Assembly: GCF_008806385.1 (NCBI RefSeq)
Contig: NZ_VZZK01000022.1
Span: forward strand, 1-64,000
Origin: Methylobacterium soli
GTDB lineage: Bacteria; Pseudomonadota; Alphaproteobacteria; Rhizobiales; Beijerinckiaceae
DNA: 64,000 nucleotides
Direction: 5' to 3'
Under the pieces are notes generated by a model, which had not been told where the DNA came from, searched no databases, and worked only from the letters and a program-made list of their open reading frames with translations. A program made the position numbers and the translations under genes. Shown here piece after piece: positions 1 through 9,825 of the stretch (its first letter is position 1; every line of letters starts with the position of its first letter).

Positions 1-537
1 GCCGCCCCGGACCTTGAGGCCCTTGGCGTCCGACGGCGCGTAGAGGGGCCGCTCGCGGCTGGCGACACCGCCCGATTGCCAGACCCAGGAGACCAGGATG
101 ATGCCCTTCTGGTCGAGGAGCTCGGTGAGCTTTCGGCCGACCGGCGCCTTCTTCCAGGCGATCGCCTGCTCGTAGGAGCTCACGAGGGCCGGCATCAGGC
201 CGATATTCATTTCCGGGATCTCGCCGCCCGCGTAGGGGGACGGGTAGAGGGACATGTCGAGGGCGCCCTTGCGCATGGCCGCGAACTGAGCGTTCGTCTT
301 CATCAGCGAGGAGCCGGGATAGACCTGCACCTCCAGGGCGCCCTTCGAGCGCTCGGCGATCGCCTGCGCGAACTTGCGGCACATCCGGTCCCTGAAATCG
401 CCCTCATCGATCGTCCCGCCGGGAAACTGGTGCGACAGCTTCAGGGTCGTGGCCGCCCGCGCGGCATTCAGACCGAGGCTCATGATGGCGGGGGCCGCGA
501 GGCCCGAGGCGAGGAGGTGGCGTCGTGTCAGGGCCAT
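1..537 (-). CDS. TRAP transporter solute-binding protein (DctP family), C-terminus off the window
   Basis: Reading the minus strand from an ATG at 537 gives 179 codons that stay open to the window edge. The N-terminus (MALTRRHLLASGLAAPAIM) is a signal peptide with a twin-arginine-like RR pair, followed by an Ala-x-Ala cleavage region near residue 29. The mature part carries DctP-family features: KLSHQFP at the start of the first strand, AQAIAERSKGALEVQVYPGSSL, the FAAMRKGALDMS segment and VWQSGG. Such proteins bind carboxylates in the periplasm and pass them to a DctQM permease, which would lie outside the window to the left. A GntR regulator is divergent and a maleate isomerase lies nearby, so a dicarboxylate such as maleate is a plausible but unproven ligand. 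Confidence 0.88.
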   Translation of the reverse strand, partial: MALTRRHLLASGLAAPAIMSLGLNAARAATTLKLSHQFPGGTIDEGDFRDRMCRKFAQAIAERSKGALEVQVYPGSSLMKTNAQFAAMRKGALDMSLYPSPYAGGEIPEMNIGLMPALVSSYEQAIAWKKAPVGRKLTELLDQKGIILVSWVWQSGGVASRERPLYAPSDAKGLKVRGG

Positions 538-650
538 GGCGTTCTTCTCCCGCGGCGCTCAATCACGGCGCCGTTTATTGCACGGTACGGTTTCGCGCTT
601 TTACTTCAGCTTATACTTAAGTTTCCGACCGATATGTAGAAGGCTCCCTC

Positions 651-667
651 TTGTATATTTTGTCAAC
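651..667. promoter_or_regulatory. Possible GntR operator between the TRAP gene and the GntR gene
   Basis: The 184-base divergent region contains TTGTATATTTTGTCAAC, an imperfect inverted TTG(T/A)-type element in an otherwise GC-rich area. FCD-type GntR regulators often bind TTGTATAC-like palindromes. Position 55-70 bases upstream of the GntR start would allow control of both genes. This is pattern recognition only. Confidence 0.3.
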
Positions 668-721
668 CCCATTGCATAATGGGCGATACCAGAAAATTAT
701 CTGGCTCCGGGAGGATATCAG

Positions 722-1378
722 ATGAGCCAGGCTCAGCGTCTGAAGCAGGCCATCGAGGATGAAATTGTCGACGGAACGCTGCCGCTCGGTGCACGCCTCG
801 ATGAGGTTCAACTCGCCCAACGCTTCGGCGTGTCGCGCACCCCGATCCGGGAGGCCATCATCCAACTGACCATGACGGGGCTCGTCGAGACCAGACCCCG
901 CAAGGGTGCGACCGTCAGCACTCCGGAGCCGCAGCACCTGCTCGCCATGTTCGAGACCATGGCGGAGATCGAGGCCTCGTGCGGGCGCCTCGCGGCCCGC
1001 CGGCTGATCCCAGAGGACGAGGCCGCTCTGCGGGAGGCACTCGCGGCCTGCGCCCGCGCGGCGGAAGCCGGCGACACCGAGGCCTATTACCAGGAGAACT
1101 ACGTCTTCCACACCGTGGTGTACCGGGCCTGCCGCAATGCCTTCCTGTGTGAGCAAGCGCGCCAGCTCAGCCGCCGCCTCGCGCCCTTCCGCCGCCTGCA
1201 GCTGCGTGTCCGCCAGCGCCTAGTCCAGTCGCTCGCCGAGCACGCGGAGATCGTCGAGGCGATCGTCTCCGGCGACGAAATGCGAGCGGCTGAGGCCCTG
1301 CGCAACCACGTCGTGGTTCAGGGCGACCGCTTCTCCGACCTCGTAGCGAGTATGCGCTCGATCAACGCGGCGGCGTGA
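722..1378 (+). CDS. GntR-family transcriptional regulator with FCD domain
   Basis: This 218-residue protein has an N-terminal winged helix (about residues 5-68), with the signature LAQRFGVSRTPIREAI in the recognition helix, followed by an all-helical FCD ligand-binding domain (about 78-205). The FCD metal-ligand pattern is partly visible, with a His in NYVFHTVVY and a later His in LAEHAEIVEAI. The start is supported by a GGGAGG ribosome-binding site at 709-714. It is transcribed away from the TRAP binding-protein gene, the usual arrangement for a local regulator of uptake and catabolism. The effector is likely the substrate or an intermediate of the adjacent carboxylate pathway; that is inference from the neighbours. 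Confidence 0.9.
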   Translation: MSQAQRLKQAIEDEIVDGTLPLGARLDEVQLAQRFGVSRTPIREAIIQLTMTGLVETRPRKGATVSTPEPQHLLAMFETMAEIEASCGRLAARRLIPEDEAALREALAACARAAEAGDTEAYYQENYVFHTVVYRACRNAFLCEQARQLSRRLAPFRRLQLRVRQRLVQSLAEHAEIVEAIVSGDEMRAAEALRNHVVVQGDRFSDLVASMRSINAAA

Positions 1379-1528
1379 GGCAGATCAGTTGCTTATTAAT
1401 CCCGAAGGCATGCTCAGCTTCGAGGCTCAGGCAACTCGTTGCACCTAAGCAGAGCAGCGCCGGCAACACTCCATAACACAGATGGCGAAGACCTTGGCGC
1501 TGCCGCTCGCAAGAGCAAAAGGTCCGCT

Positions 1529-1670
1529 CCTCGATGTCGCGGTAGCTGAGCGGGTAGCACAGGTACCATGAGTCCGCCTGGACGATGAGCGCCGCCTCGA
1601 AGTAGCGACCCTTGAAGTCGTCGGACAGAAGCGGTTCCACCCCCAGGATGGAGGGTGGGCTTGCAACCAT
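1529..1670 (-). mobile_element. IS6-family transposase remnant (N-terminal fragment)
   Basis: The minus-strand reading from 1670 contains DDFKGRYFEAALIVQA and WYLCYPLSYRDIEE, which match the start of IS6/IS26-type transposases (pattern FKGRHF...W..RY.ISYRDLEE). Similarity stops after about 45 residues and no catalytic DDE region follows. It fills the gap between the GntR gene and the maleate isomerase gene. The rest of the gap, 1379-1528, shows nothing recognisable. Confidence 0.6.
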
Positions 1671-1678
1671 GGCTCTGC

Positions 1679-2491
1679 TCAGTAACGACCTGACAGGAGC
1701 GCCCCTGCGTTCGGCACGCTCGTCTGGAGGCCGAGCTGCTTCAGCATCTGGTAGGTCGTGCAGACGGCGGCGGAGACGACGGGCAGGCCTATCCTTTCCT
1801 CGACCGCCGGGATGGACTCCAGCGAGGGCATCTGCACGCAGGCCGAGATGACGACCACATCGGCTCCCTTCACCTGCAGATCCTTCGAGATCTCCGTCAG
1901 CGCCAGCGGATCGCGGCTGCCGACCTGGATGTTGTTCGAAATCTCGAGCGAGATCGTGTCCAGCACCTCGATCTCTTCCGCCTCGATGTAGCTCTTCACC
2001 AGCTCGGTCAGCGGCTTCATGTAGGGGGTGACGATCGAGACCCGCTTCGCCCCCAGAGTGCGCAGCCCGTCGACCAGTGCACCAGCGCTGGTCACGACTG
2101 GCACATCGCGGCCGTTCTTGGCGGCGACCCCGCGCAGGCGCCGCTCCGACTCACGGTGGTAGCCGTGGCCCATGCTCATGATGGCCACGAGGCAGGCGTA
2201 GCCCAGCACATCGACCGGCGCGTCCGACAGCTCCAGGGCGCAGCGGTCAGAGTCGCCATCCATCTTCCCCAGTTCCTCCTTGGTCACGTGCTGCATGCGC
2301 ATGCGGGCGGAGTGGAAGGTGAAGCGCTCGGGCGCGACACCCTCGCGGGCGCGCAGCATGGCTGGGATCTCGGTCTCCATGGTGGTGTTCGAGCTCGGCA
2401 CGATCTGGCCGACCCGGTAGTAGCGTCGGGTGCTGCGGAAGGCCTCATCCAGCGGGGCGCCCTCGACCTGGGCGGGGTCGATCTGGTCCAT
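1679..2491 (-). CDS. Maleate cis-trans isomerase (Asp/Glu racemase superfamily)
   Basis: A 270-residue protein read from the ATG at 2491, preceded by AGGAGAGG. An upstream in-frame start at 2530 exists but lacks this site. The sequence RVGQIVPSSNTTMETEIPAM near the N-terminus is the hallmark of maleate isomerases of the NicE/MaiA type. The two catalytic cysteines of the family are present in GYACLVAIMSMG (about residue 80) and ISACVQMPS (about residue 198). The enzyme converts maleate to fumarate without cofactor, typically at the end of nicotinate or gentisate-type degradation. The other pathway genes are not in the window. It may be co-regulated with the TRAP gene by the GntR regulator at 722. 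Confidence 0.88.
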   Translation of the reverse strand: MDQIDPAQVEGAPLDEAFRSTRRYYRVGQIVPSSNTTMETEIPAMLRAREGVAPERFTFHSARMRMQHVTKEELGKMDGDSDRCALELSDAPVDVLGYACLVAIMSMGHGYHRESERRLRGVAAKNGRDVPVVTSAGALVDGLRTLGAKRVSIVTPYMKPLTELVKSYIEAEEIEVLDTISLEISNNIQVGSRDPLALTEISKDLQVKGADVVVISACVQMPSLESIPAVEERIGLPVVSAAVCTTYQMLKQLGLQTSVPNAGALLSGRY

Positions 2492-2822
2492 AATTCCTCT
2501 CCTGTTCTTCACCTTGCGGGTCGGCTGCACCCTTTCTCCAGCTACATCTGGGTGCTGTCGCGAATGATGTAGAAATCCGGCTCGGCAACATCACCCGGGA
2601 ATGAGGTTGTCGGGTCAGGCTGAAGGCGTGAAGCTGGTCTCGTAGAACCGAAGCGTTTTGCCCGTGGAGGCCGTTTTAGCGCATTGTGGCAGGACTGATC
2701 GAACGGCGGCTCAACGCGCCGAACTGCCCTGACGCATGACGCTTCCATAAGGCCCAATCGGCGAGTGGCGCGGCCTCTTGCACCTCAATGCCTGTCAGCC
2801 GCTACCACGATCTGATACGCAG

Positions 2823-3038
2823 TCACGGCTTTTCCTGCATGGCTTGGAGGTACTCCCAGCGACAGCGCAGGGCCGCGAGGGTGTCCTCGATGTCCTTCAA
2901 GGCGTGGGTGGCCTCGGCGCTGTTCTGTCCGCGCTCGGTCAGGTGCGCGATGATCCGGATCTGCTCGATCCGTCGCGCCTCACCCTCGTTGATGAGGCGC
3001 TCCACGACATCGAGCGAGTCCTCTGACAGCGTCGTCAT
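2823..3038 (-). CDS. Small hypothetical protein
   Basis: A 71-residue acidic, mostly helical protein (MTTLSEDSLDVVERLINEG...). It contains the heptad-like stretch EATHALKDIEDTLAALRCRWEYL, which could form a short coiled coil. An ATG at 3038 is preferred over a GTG directly before it; the ribosome-binding site is weak. No catalytic motif is visible and I do not recognise the family. Codon use is consistent with real coding sequence. Confidence 0.6.
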   Translation of the reverse strand: MTTLSEDSLDVVERLINEGEARRIEQIRIIAHLTERGQNSAEATHALKDIEDTLAALRCRWEYLQAMQEKP

Positions 3039-3222
3039 CACCGCCGTCGTCCTGTTCTGTCCCTGCGGTATGAGCGGTTACGACTCCCGCTCGGACCGGA
3101 GCGCTGCTTGTTGGCTGCGCCCCAGACAGCAGGCATCGGTCGCGCAGGCTGAAGGCGACGACGGAGCGGAGCGCCGGTCGCTGAACCCGTAGCAGATCAG
3201 CCTGGGTAAGCTGCGAAAGGGA

Positions 3223-3318
3223 TCAGGACTTCTTCTCGGGCTTATGACTTGGTTTGCGCACCTTGAATGCCGCCCAAGCCTCGGCCAGGGCTTTCGTGGC
3301 TTTTTCGGTTAGCTTCAT
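3223..3318 (-). CDS. Very small basic protein (31 residues)
   Basis: Starting at the ATG at 3318, with GGAG nine bases upstream, the reading is MKLTEKATKALAEAWAAF followed by a Lys/Arg-rich tail ending PEKKS. An amphipathic helix with a basic tail is predicted by eye. An alternative ATG at 3333 would add five residues. Function is unknown, and the size makes the call uncertain. Confidence 0.4.
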   Translation of the reverse strand: MKLTEKATKALAEAWAAFKVRKPSHKPEKKS

Positions 3319-3596
3319 GGCTAGGGTCTCCATAGGACCCTTAGTCAACGCGTTCCCTCGCAATCCGGTCCAGCGAGGCCGACAGAGTCGACAACGCAGA
3401 AGTGTGGATCAACCGCGGGCGGACCTGGGTATGAGCCTGCGCCGGATGTGGCATAGGGCACCCTCAGGCATGGACGATCCGGCTTTCTGCGGGCATCCCG
3501 AAGCATGCCGGCGGCGATCCCACGACGAAGTCTCCGCGAGCATAGGAACCGCCCGGCGCACGCGATCCACAAGCCCGGCGGTCGAGGAGAACGCCC

Positions 3597-3842
3597 ATGC
3601 CGACGGAGGACCACCGAGCTCATTTTGCCCAGCTTGCCCTCGACACCTACGCACGCGTGCAGGGCACCTGCCGCCGCTCCAAACGGAGCACGAATGAGGG
3701 AGATGTGGCTGAATCCGACATCGTCGATCTCATGACCGATCTGCTTCTGCTGGCCCGGTTCAGCGGCTACGACCCGCAATCGGTGGTCAGCAAGGCCGAG
3801 CGGCACCTGTACGCTGAGACCGGGCATCACTACGGACCCTGA
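3597..3842 (+). CDS. Small hypothetical protein
   Basis: An 81-residue protein starting at an ATG with GAGGAG seven bases upstream. The centre DIVDLMTDLLLLARFSGYD and the end KAERHLYAETGHHYG look like a compact helical fold of a kind common as orphan proteins in this group of bacteria. No known domain is recognised. It stands alone, with non-coding flanks on both sides. Confidence 0.6.
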   Translation: MPTEDHRAHFAQLALDTYARVQGTCRRSKRSTNEGDVAESDIVDLMTDLLLLARFSGYDPQSVVSKAERHLYAETGHHYGP

Positions 3843-3981
3843 GCCTCTCACATGGTTGCGCCTGTGCTGGGGGATGGCCGGCCTCGTCGGCCGGGAGCCG
3901 AACCCCGAGATCTTCCAGGTTGACTAGCGGAGAAATCGCCCCCCTGCGCGATCATCGATTGCGGATAGTGCCACGGAGAAG

Positions 3982-4344
3982 CTACGCCAGTCCGAGCCGA
4001 CGGGCGGTCTCGCTCGGTTGCGCCGCTTCCAGGCGAGCGCTGAAGCGCAGGGCTGCCTCGGCCAGGAAGCGGCGCTGGCGTGTGTCGGCACCATCGCCTG
4101 TCCGGCTGGCGCGGATGAAAGCTCCGGCCGTCGCGAGAAGGTCGGACGCCGCTGCCTCGATGCCAGGATAACGTTCGATCAGGATGCGCAGTTCGTCGAC
4201 ATAACTCCGCAGAGCCGCAAGTACGAGATCGCCTTCCTCACCGTCGAGGATTCGCGTGACCGCATGCCCGATGGCCTGACCAGGAGATTGGACCGCCTCA
4301 GCGAAGGCGCTTGACTGCTCCAAGTGGGCTTGAGGCATCGGCAA
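3982..4344 (-). CDS. Hypothetical helical protein
   Basis: A 120-residue, Ala-rich, helical protein. GGAG lies seven bases upstream of its ATG. It contains VTRILDGEEGDLVLAALRSYVDELRILIERYPGIEA in its first half (shown here as a location: residues 29-64) and no transmembrane segment or catalytic motif. The DNA around its start (4308-4380) is repeated at 20022-20094, where the reading frame behind it breaks down after 38 codons. The copy here therefore appears to be the intact member. Function is unknown. Confidence 0.6.
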   Translation of the reverse strand: MPMPQAHLEQSSAFAEAVQSPGQAIGHAVTRILDGEEGDLVLAALRSYVDELRILIERYPGIEAAASDLLATAGAFIRASRTGDGADTRQRRFLAEAALRFSARLEAAQPSETARRLGLA

Positions 4345-4380
4345 ACTCCGGCGGGTCCTGCGCGTACCTCATCATCCCAC
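4308..4380. repeat. 73-bp repeated block, copy A (gene start plus leader)
   Basis: This block aligns without gaps to 20022-20094. It covers the first codons of the 3982-4344 gene, its ribosome-binding site and about 35 bases of leader. In both places a GGTAC-rich repeat follows roughly 60-80 bases further on, so the two repeats may have moved or duplicated together. Confidence 0.7.
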
Positions 4381-4449
4381 ACCGGCTACGCAGCAGGGAA
4401 GTGTGTTGGAGGCTCCGGGGCGCCGTCGATGGGGTTGCCCAAACAGACT

Positions 4450-4652
4450 TTGTTTTCACACGCAGGACCAACCTCCCCTGCAGGGTACAGGTGGTACAGG
4501 CGGTACTCGAAGGGGAAATCTTGAAAGCGGGCGGTACCGGCCAGGGTACGGGTGGTACCGCCTCCCTGCCGGTCCCCCCTGTCCCACCGGCAGTACCACC
4601 TCAGCTCACCCGCTTTCGCTCTGCAGTCCCCCTGTACCGCCTTTACCGCCCC
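4450..4652. repeat. GGTAC-rich structured repeat, copy 1
   Basis: About 200 bases built from phased GGTAC units: GGTACAGGT, GGTACAGGC and GGTACTCGA are directly consecutive, followed by AGGGGAAAT. Then come inner GGTACC palindromes and a right part with complementary GTACC units (CAGTACCACC, CTGTACCGCC). The left and right parts can pair, so RNA from either strand would be strongly folded. Related copies lie at 16974-17175 and 20157-20340. Open frames run through it, but they encode low-complexity YRWYRRY-like peptides and are not considered genes. Confidence 0.8.
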
Positions 4653-4825
4653 ATATCGATCTCTCGCGAGATGCTGGAATTCGCTCAAGCGCCTGTATGG
4701 AGCCGCCCTGCACGTCCTCGCGGTGCGCATGCGGGTCCGATCGAACGCAAGCCTCAGAGCGGCGTGAGCTGGTCGAGCATCGGCAACCCGGATACGATCA
4801 TTCCGCTGAGATGGGAGAGCTGCCA

Positions 4826-5269
4826 ATGGCAGAGGTTGACGAGCGCGCTCGGAGGATCGCAGACGCGGTTCTATCGGCCAAACCGGTCAAGGCTGAGGCC
4901 AAGCGGGAGATGGCCACCGTTGAAAAATGGCTTCAGCCATTGACGGAGCTGATGGTGTCCGCTCAAGGCGAGTTATCCAGTCGTCGATCCGAAGCTATGA
5001 TTTCAGGCCCCCAGGCACGCTCCGGTAAGATGATGCACGAAGAAGATTATATACTTAGAAATAATGCCGGAGAATATCAGCATTTAAGCTTTCGGTATTT
5101 GGCTGATGATAAAATTCTGCCCTTGCTTGTTATTCATGGCATGGACACTGCTGCCGATGACAGCCTCACGCATCGCAAGAACAAGGATGGCTACATTGAA
5201 GGACATGTTGACGAAATGATACTATCGACAGTCGAGGGTTATCTGACGCGTTTTCTAGCACGATCGTGA
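4826..5269 (+). CDS. Hypothetical protein of atypical composition
   Basis: A 147-residue protein starting at an ATG six bases after GGGAGAG. The frame is open much further upstream, through the GGTAC repeat, but that part is low-complexity. The N-terminal half is charged and helical; the second half contains YHLSFRYL-like strands and PLLVIHGMDTAADDSL. The DNA from about 5030 to 5240 is markedly AT-richer than its surroundings, pointing to acquired DNA. No family is recognised. Confidence 0.55.
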   Translation: MAEVDERARRIADAVLSAKPVKAEAKREMATVEKWLQPLTELMVSAQGELSSRRSEAMISGPQARSGKMMHEEDYILRNNAGEYQHLSFRYLADDKILPLLVIHGMDTAADDSLTHRKNKDGYIEGHVDEMILSTVEGYLTRFLARS

Positions 5270-5464
5270 CCAGCGGGTGGCAATCCGTGAACGCTTTGTT
5301 TTCTTCGCAAAGAGGTCACCTATCTCGGCAAGAGCTTCGGTCAGCGCCTTCCGCCAGATGATCGCGATGTCACCTTCGCTTCGCGCCTCGCGAAGGCTCG
5401 GGGCTCGACGGGACTGGAAAGGGGCGTATCCTGATTCCCCCAAGCTCGGGGCCGGGAGGAACCA

Positions 5465-5719
5465 ATGTCCAGTAACTGGAAGGCAGTTAAGGAGGATTTA
5501 GACTGGAGCCTCAACAAGGGCGACGCTGTAAAGGGGCGGGATGAATTGAAGGAAGCCTTCGGCAAAGGCGACGCGAAGTTTATCAGCTCTGTCAGCGAGG
5601 CATTCAAAATGGGCCAGCGGGACGGACATAAACTGGCTAATTTCTCAAGGTGCGCACACGAGGACCATAAGCGGCTCTACAACATGGGCCGAAAACTGAT
5701 GGACCTGAAGCCAATTTGA
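5465..5719 (+). CDS. Small hypothetical protein
   Basis: An 84-residue, highly charged, Lys/Asp-rich protein with a GGGAGG ribosome-binding site just upstream. The sequence has repeated GKGD/NKGD turns (SLNKGDAVKG, FGKGDAKF) and several His near the C-terminus (GHKLANFSRCAHEDHKRL). No membrane segment or known motif is visible. It is orphan and AT-richer than the right half of the window. Confidence 0.6.
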   Translation: MSSNWKAVKEDLDWSLNKGDAVKGRDELKEAFGKGDAKFISSVSEAFKMGQRDGHKLANFSRCAHEDHKRLYNMGRKLMDLKPI

Positions 5720-6939
5720 AATGGGTCTCAAAGATGCGCGTGAGGGCGTGGCGGGACAGGTGAGCCTGTCGTCGAGGAAGGCGGCTGTGGGCGTGGCGCG
5801 AACGGCCGGAGGGTTGGGCGGGGACGCCGGCGCGAGCCTCCACGAGGTCCCTGTGCGATCCAAAGTCCGTCCCGGTCTCGCATCCGCGCAGCCTACTCAG
5901 GAGAAAGTTGCTCGGCTTCAGCAACCCTCATGGGATCAGGCATCAGGACTGAGGCCGGCGGAGAGAAGATCCCTCTTTGGGCCAGTTGGGTGACTTCAAG
6001 GCGCTGATCGATGAGGCGGGAGAGCGATAGATCTGCTTAACCTTCAGCGCCGAGGCGGATCCTTCCAGGTTGTGGCTGCCTCTGTCTGAGCGTTGCGAGT
6101 GACGTCGCGCCTGTGAAGTGACTCGACCCGTGTGCGAAAGGGCGCACCTGTATCGTCCCGGTGCGTTGTGGAGCCGGTGATTGAAGGCTCGCTCGACGGG
6201 CCTACCAGGATCAGGCTCGTGGAGGCCTCACCCGCAAGGCACTGTCCAACCTTCAAAGCTCCCACACTCAGCACAGGAACAACAGACACCGATAGAACGG
6301 CAGCAATGATGGATCGAAGTTTCGGCACAGCGAGCCCTTGAGATCCCTAGATAAGCCTAGCCGGATGGGGTTAACGGTTCGCTGTACAGCGCGATCTGGA
6401 CGCTGTTGAGGCAATGCCTGCCGCGCGCCGAAGCTGTGGGTGAGAGAGCTGTGAGGTGGAGAGTGGGCGGGTGCGCGAGGACAAGATATCTGAGTGTCTG
6501 TCCGGAAACATTTCAGAGAGGAGATCGGCCTTCTCGGAGTGTGAGCAATGCCCCGTTCCCCTGCGGGACCTCTCAAGATGGAGTCTGCTCCAGCTCAATA
6601 ATTCAACGATTTCAATGGCAGGTTTCCGGACGGACACTGAGGACTTTCTAGCTTACCGCACGCTATCCAGAGAAGCCTCGTCTTAACGTGGTTGCGACCT
6701 ATGCGCTGCGGGCTTCAGCCTCAAGTACGAGGACCCAAATTGATGATGTACCGCCGGCCGGCGATCAAAGGGAACACACAGCTAAGCCCGAGAGCTATAA
6801 CGTGTCAGGGCACCGCGACCCTCGAACTGCGGTCGAGTACATCCGGCGGGCGAATGTCTTCAAGGAACATTTGGATGGTGGTTCCTCTGACACTCGAAGC
6901 GGGCGACCACACTCCGCATTCGGCTCTTGCCTGAAGAAG
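5720..6939. other. Long gene-poor stretch
   Basis: No convincing coding sequence is seen on either strand over 1.2 kb. Open frames here are short, mutually overlapping and lack good ribosome-binding sites or recognisable motifs. The one structured object is the 150-bp inverted-repeat element at 6491-6640. The stretch probably consists of decayed gene or insertion-sequence remnants. Confidence 0.5.
6491..6640. mobile_element. Putative 150-bp MITE with terminal inverted repeats
   Basis: The left end reads TGAGTGTCTGTCCGGAAAC. The reverse complement of the right end reads TCAGTGTCCGTCCGGAAAC. The two ends match at 17 of 19 positions over exactly 150 bases. There is no transposase inside. The ends resemble those of DDE-transposase elements, so it may be a miniature derivative mobilised in trans. 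A clear target duplication is not visible. Confidence 0.5.
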
Positions 6940-7152
6940 CTAACCTCGAAGTGCAGGACCGCTGCTTCCAAGAGGCGCAGGTTTATCGGAAATGGTGTCG
7001 AGCCTTTGCTCGAGATCGTTGACCCGACCCTGAAGCGTAGCGACTTGGCGAATTGCCAAGGCCAGGACATGCACGATGGCTTCTTGTCGGCCGCTCTCAG
7101 TCGGGCTCCGCATAGCTTCCTCAAGCTGACGTCCCAGGTCCGCAACGGACAT
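6940..7152 (-). CDS. Small coiled-coil hypothetical protein
   Basis: Read from the ATG at 7152, with GGAGG seven bases upstream, this is 70 residues: MSVADLGRQLEEAMRSPT followed by a long helix. The segment VHVLALAIRQVATLQGRV and NDLEQRLDTISDK shows heptad spacing typical of a short trimeric or dimeric coiled coil. It lies downstream of groEL on the same strand but beyond the terminator, so it is probably independent. Function is unknown. Confidence 0.55.
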   Translation of the reverse strand: MSVADLGRQLEEAMRSPTESGRQEAIVHVLALAIRQVATLQGRVNDLEQRLDTISDKPAPLGSSGPALRG

Positions 7153-7279
7153 CGAAACACCTCCGGTCAAGGAGTGATCTAGGCGACACGTCTGTTGCTG
7201 GTAGGGCGCCAGCCACTCAATGTACGCGCCCCGCCGCGCTCCTAAGTCGGCTGTCGGTCCGCCCTCCTGTGATATGAGA

Positions 7280-7312
7280 AGGGCCGCCCAAAAAGGCGGC
7301 CCTCCTTTTTGG
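7280..7312. terminator. Overlapping hairpins downstream of groEL
   Basis: AGGGCCGCC (7280-7288) pairs perfectly with GGCGGCCCT (7295-7303). Alternatively CCAAAAAGG (7288-7296) pairs with CCTTTTTGG (7304-7312). The two stems are mutually exclusive. The site lies 15 bases past the groEL stop and is a likely transcription terminator. Confidence 0.7.
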
Positions 7313-7326
7313 CGAGGTTCGGCAGA

Positions 7327-8970
<1,644 letters not shown>

Positions 8971-9065
8971 GGGGTCGATCCTTCTTGGTCGGCTCTTGCC
9001 CCAAGGCACCCCGGATGGGCAGCCTCAAAGGGCTAGGTTCATGAGATCCGTGGATCTGCCGCGCT

Positions 9066-9353
9066 TCAGGCGACGACGCCCAGGATGTCGGATTCCTTCA
9101 TGATCAGCAGGTCCTGACCGTCGATCTTGACCTCGGTACCGGACCACTTGCCAAACAAGATGCGGTCGCCGGCTCTCACGTCGGGCGCGTTGATGCGGCC
9201 GCTCTCATCGCGGGCGCCAGGGCCGACGGCGATGACTTCGCCTTCCTGCGGCTTCTCCTTGACGGTATCCGGAATGATGATGCCGCCCTTGGTCTTCTCT
9301 TCGCCTTCGATGCGGCGAACCACAACACGGTCGTGCAGCGGACGAAACTTCAT
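9066..9353 (-). CDS. groES: Co-chaperonin GroES (Hsp10)
   Basis: 95 residues starting MKFRPLHDRVVVRRIEGEEK, with TTGGAGG before the ATG at 9353. The mobile loop EGEEKTKGGIIIPDT and the C-terminal LIMKESDILGVV are typical. It caps the GroEL ring during ATP-driven folding. It is the first gene of the groES-groEL operon, and its leader of about 100 bases contains CIRCE. In-frame upstream extension to 9536 is possible but would run through CIRCE and is rejected. Confidence 0.98.
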   Translation of the reverse strand: MKFRPLHDRVVVRRIEGEEKTKGGIIIPDTVKEKPQEGEVIAVGPGARDESGRINAPDVRAGDRILFGKWSGTEVKIDGQDLLIMKESDILGVVA

Positions 9354-9454
9354 GAGGGCCTCCAATGATTTGCTCAGAATGGTGAGCGGCAGGGCGCAGA
9401 TATCGTCGGAAGGGGGGCACCCGATCGGCAACCATCGCTCTGCCTGGGAGCGTC

Positions 9455-9481
9455 CTAGCACTCCCTTCATCAGAGTGCCAA
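9455..9481. promoter_or_regulatory. CIRCE operator of groESL
   Basis: CTAGCACTC, nine bases, GAGTGCCAA. This differs only at the outer positions from the consensus TTAGCACTC-N9-GAGTGCTAA bound by the HrcA repressor. It sits about 100 bases upstream of the groES start, in the normal place. hrcA itself is not in the window. Confidence 0.92.
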
Positions 9482-9492
9482 CGATCATTGGC

Positions 9493-9753
9493 GTCCTTCG
9501 CAAGAACGCGACAGAGGCTGAAGAGCTACAGACCAAGGCGCAGGAACTGGTACACCAATCCGAGGAGCGGCTGATGATGGTGACATCATGAGCATCGCCA
9601 CCACCGCCTGATGTTCGGGGGGAGCTCCTTCAGATCGCCATCGCAATCGCGACCATCTCGATCATCACCGGGGGACAGCGCTGACCCTGGTTCGCGTCCC
9701 TTGACCTCGGGATTAGCCGGACGGTCACTGCTGCAACGGCGTACCTGATCTGA
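9493..9753 (+). pseudogene. DUF4337 protein remnant
   Basis: Three pieces in different frames join into a DUF4337-like C-terminal half. First is TEAEELQTKAQELVHQSEERL (positions 9508-9570). Then EHRHHRLMFGG is read from 9590 in another frame. After a run of six G at 9617-9622 comes ELLQIAIAIATISIITG, then an in-frame TGA at 9682 and PWFAS...AATAYLI to the stop at 9751. The family has a central coiled coil and two transmembrane helices, which fits. At least two frameshifts and one stop make it dead. It begins just beyond the CIRCE element. Confidence 0.55.
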
Positions 9754-9825
9754 CACTTGAAAGCGTTAAAACCTTATTCACGTGGATCGAGGCAGTCGTA
9801 CTCGAAGAATCAGGGAGGCTTGCTC

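Noticed and set aside
3254..3851. Overlapping long frames on both strands around 3.3-3.8 kb
   Set aside because: They are mutually antisense, Arg/Ser/Pro-rich and conflict with the better supported 3597-3842 gene.
4403..4825. Upstream extension of the 4826-5269 gene through the GGTAC repeat
   Set aside because: It encodes GTGGTG and YRWYRRY-type low-complexity peptides of the repeat. The ribosome-binding site is at 4811-4819, before ATG 4826.
5255..5443. 62-codon minus-strand frame between two small genes
   Set aside because: No ribosome-binding site or recognisable motif; it overlaps the end of the 4826-5269 gene. Not excluded, but unsupported.
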